Part shown: positions 14,465 to 16,055 of the stretch, one piece after another
Layout: each line of letters starts with the position of its first letter
Position numbering within the stretch: position 1 is the first letter of the stretch
Source: Candidatus Poseidoniaceae archaeon
GTDB lineage: Archaea > Thermoplasmatota > Poseidoniia > Poseidoniales > Poseidoniaceae
Length of the DNA stretch: 16,055 nucleotides
Reading direction: 5' to 3'
Assembly (NCBI GenBank): GCA_022451835.1
Contig: JAKUNX010000029.1
Location: forward strand, 1-16,055
Translations under genes and position numbers: made by a program
The notes under the pieces: generated by a model
What the model saw: only the letters and a program-made list of their open reading frames with translations
Database searches by the model: none
Told to the model about the DNA's origin: nothing

Positions 14465-15877
14465 CTATTTCCAAGGTTCCATCAATAGTGGTTTTCCAAC
14501 CGAACCGGGTTCAACTAGAAGTCTACCTTTTTGACCGGTGCCAGGAGATCTTTCAAACACAGGAACACCTTCTACAACAGTAAGTACAGGCCATCCGGTT
14601 AATTCTCGACCTCTAAATGGACTCCATCCCACTCTTGCCCAACAATTTTCATCTTCAACAATTGCGCTATGATTCATATCGACTAGAACAACATCTCCAT
14701 CATAACCTGTTTCCAATTTGCCTTTGCCAACCATTCGGTAGCAATCAGCAACATTGGTGGACATCCATCGAACAACATCTTCAATTGAACACTTGCCATT
14801 ATTAACATAATTTAGCATAACTGCAAGGGATGTTTCGACACCTGGCATTCCACTAGGCGCATCGGGGAAGCCTTTGGATTTGGCTTCCAGTGTATGTGGA
14901 GCATGGTCAGTAGCGATACATTGAATGGTTCCATCAACTAATCTTGACCAAAGAATCTCTCTATCAGCAGCATACCTAATCGGAGGGTTCATTTGTAATC
15001 TAACTCCTTGTTCATCAACATCGGTTTCATCAAAAGTCAAGTGTTGAGGCAAAACTTCTGTGGTAATTATTGGATGCCCTTCTGCTTTAGAAGGGAGTGT
15101 ACAATGGTCTGCTAAGTAATCGGCTTCTATGCCCGAAGTAAGGTGCAAGATGTGTAATCTATGGCCGGTTTTATGTGCCAACTCAACAGACAGTTTAGTT
15201 GCCAGCAATGCTGTAATGTCATCTCTGTAGTAAGCATGTGCGGCTACATCAGTTCGACCTTCAATCAATTTTCTACGCTCATTCATTCGGTCTTCATCTT
15301 CTGCATGAACAGCAATTAGGCCTGCGGTTTCTGTGAAGATTCTTTCTAATGCTGTTTTATCTGAGACCAACAATGTTCCAGTAGAAACACCCATGAAAAT
15401 TTTGATACCACAGATTCCTGGAATCGCAATAGGGTTTTCCCTAGTCCCAACCGCCTCTTGTAGATCTTCTACATTATCTTCAGTAGCACCAATAAAAAAT
15501 CCGTAATTACTAACACACTTTGCGGCCGCAGTGTCGAGCTTTCCCTGCATTCCTTCAAGATTAGTAATTGATGGAACATTATTTGGCATATCTAAGAAAG
15601 AAGTGATTCCACCACTTACTGCAGCAGCCGAACCGCTACCTAAGTCTTCTTTTTCTGGCTGCCCTGGATCTCTAAAGTGAACTTGTGGGTCAATACAACC
15701 TGGTAACAAATGTAATCCAGTACCATCGACTAGTAATTCATTCTCCAAATTTTCTAAAGACCCAACCTCGCCAATTTCAGCAATGATTCCATTAGTAATC
15801 CGCAAATCTCCAGTTTTAGTTGCATTTGGCAAGACCATCGTTGCCCCGCTGATTAGTAAATTACCACTATTATCCAT
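14465..15877 (-). CDS. pyrC: Dihydroorotase (class I-like, QVHFR type)
   Basis: A 470-residue amidohydrolase of the dihydroorotase family, which interconverts N-carbamoyl-aspartate and dihydroorotate in pyrimidine synthesis. The metal site is readable: D63-P-Q65-V-H67-F-R, the carboxylated-lysine position K159 in GIKIFMG, H191 in VHAEDED, H245 in LHILHLT, and D324 in IATDHAPH. DMPNNVP (about 96-102) and the C-terminal WSPFRGRELTGWPVLTVVEG also fit dihydroorotase. The first His of the usual H-x-H is a Gln here. As I recall, the same 'DxQVHFREPG' form is common in Bacteroidota dihydroorotases, so it is a subfamily trait rather than damage. ATG 15877 follows the mogA stop by 44 bases on the same strand, so the two are probably co-transcribed. 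Dihydropyrimidinase or allantoinase is less likely. Confidence 0.9.
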   Translation of the reverse strand: MDNSGNLLISGATMVLPNATKTGDLRITNGIIAEIGEVGSLENLENELLVDGTGLHLLPGCIDPQVHFRDPGQPEKEDLGSGSAAAVSGGITSFLDMPNNVPSITNLEGMQGKLDTAAAKCVSNYGFFIGATEDNVEDLQEAVGTRENPIAIPGICGIKIFMGVSTGTLLVSDKTALERIFTETAGLIAVHAEDEDRMNERRKLIEGRTDVAAHAYYRDDITALLATKLSVELAHKTGHRLHILHLTSGIEADYLADHCTLPSKAEGHPIITTEVLPQHLTFDETDVDEQGVRLQMNPPIRYAADREILWSRLVDGTIQCIATDHAPHTLEAKSKGFPDAPSGMPGVETSLAVMLNYVNNGKCSIEDVVRWMSTNVADCYRMVGKGKLETGYDGDVVLVDMNHSAIVEDENCWARVGWSPFRGRELTGWPVLTVVEGVPVFERSPGTGQKGRLLVEPGSVGKPLLMEPWK

Positions 15878-15921
15878 CTTATCAAGCCGTTCTAAATCGA
15901 CGCAATGAATGAACTTTGAGG

Positions 15922-16055
15922 TTATTTTCGACGACTTGCATTTTTGGGTCTAAACGCATTACATACTGAATCATTCATATCGATATATGGTCCACCGAGT
16001 AAATCTATACAATATGGTACTGCTTGCCATATTTCGTCAATTGTTTCACGAATGG
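15922..16055 (-). CDS. mogA: C-terminal end of molybdopterin adenylyltransferase MogA (5' part outside window)
   Basis: On the - strand the frame is open from the window edge to TAA at 15924-15922, giving 43 visible residues. They include WQAVPYCIDLLGGPYID and VCNAFRPKNASRR. These match the C-terminus of E. coli MogA as I remember it (VPYCIQLLEGPYVET ... AAFRPKSARR) almost residue for residue. MogA adenylylates molybdopterin before molybdenum insertion in cofactor synthesis. Only the C-terminal segment is in the window, so catalytic residues cannot be checked. A more distant MogA/MoaB-family protein is the alternative. The gene is followed after 44 bases by the dihydroorotase gene on the same strand. 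Confidence 0.85.
   Translation of the reverse strand, partial: IRETIDEIWQAVPYCIDLLGGPYIDMNDSVCNAFRPKNASRRK

Overview
The window looks like part of a chromosome of a planktonic euryarchaeon, most probably Marine Group II/III (Poseidoniales-like, Thermoplasmatota). The grounds are large secreted, membrane-anchored proteins full of D-x-D-G-D-G calcium motifs, an AT-rich composition, very short intergenic gaps with AT-rich TATA-like elements and no clear -35/-10 boxes, and a mixture of strong Shine-Dalgarno starts and apparently leaderless starts. No marker gene (rRNA, ribosomal protein) is present, so the assignment is an inference from gene style. No tRNA, rRNA, CRISPR array, insertion sequence or origin was recognised.

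Left part (1-2932, + strand): a tightly overlapping three-gene operon of membrane proteins. It holds the C-terminus of a thrombospondin-type-3-like surface protein, a secreted protein with two tandem one-disulfide modules and a C-terminal anchor, and a membrane-tethered protein that I recognise as DUF4105. That is the family of the N-terminal domain of Lnb, a bacterial lipoprotein N-acyltransferase. The operon runs 24 bp into a convergent thiamine pyrophosphokinase gene (2909-3532, -).

Centre (3533-11364, + strand): a divergent promoter region with a perfect 8-bp inverted repeat precedes a 2058-residue surface protein. That protein carries a signal peptide, a complete seven-blade FG-GAP (integrin-alpha-like) propeller, a second propeller-like region, about 20 calcium-binding DxDGDG motifs, one membrane helix and a long charged cytoplasmic tail. 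Sixty bases downstream lies a cytosolic protein with two canonical EF-hands and a C-terminal zinc ribbon. This pair, with calcium-binding repeats outside and a calcium-binding EF-hand protein inside, is the most interesting unit in the window.

Right part (11361-16055): housekeeping and peptide metabolism. An M29/AmpS-like protein that seems to have lost several metal ligands (-) is divergent from an M32 metallocarboxypeptidase (+). A small two-helix membrane protein (-) follows, then a dihydroorotase of the 'QVHFR' type (-). The last feature is the 3' end of mogA (molybdopterin adenylyltransferase, -) at the window edge.
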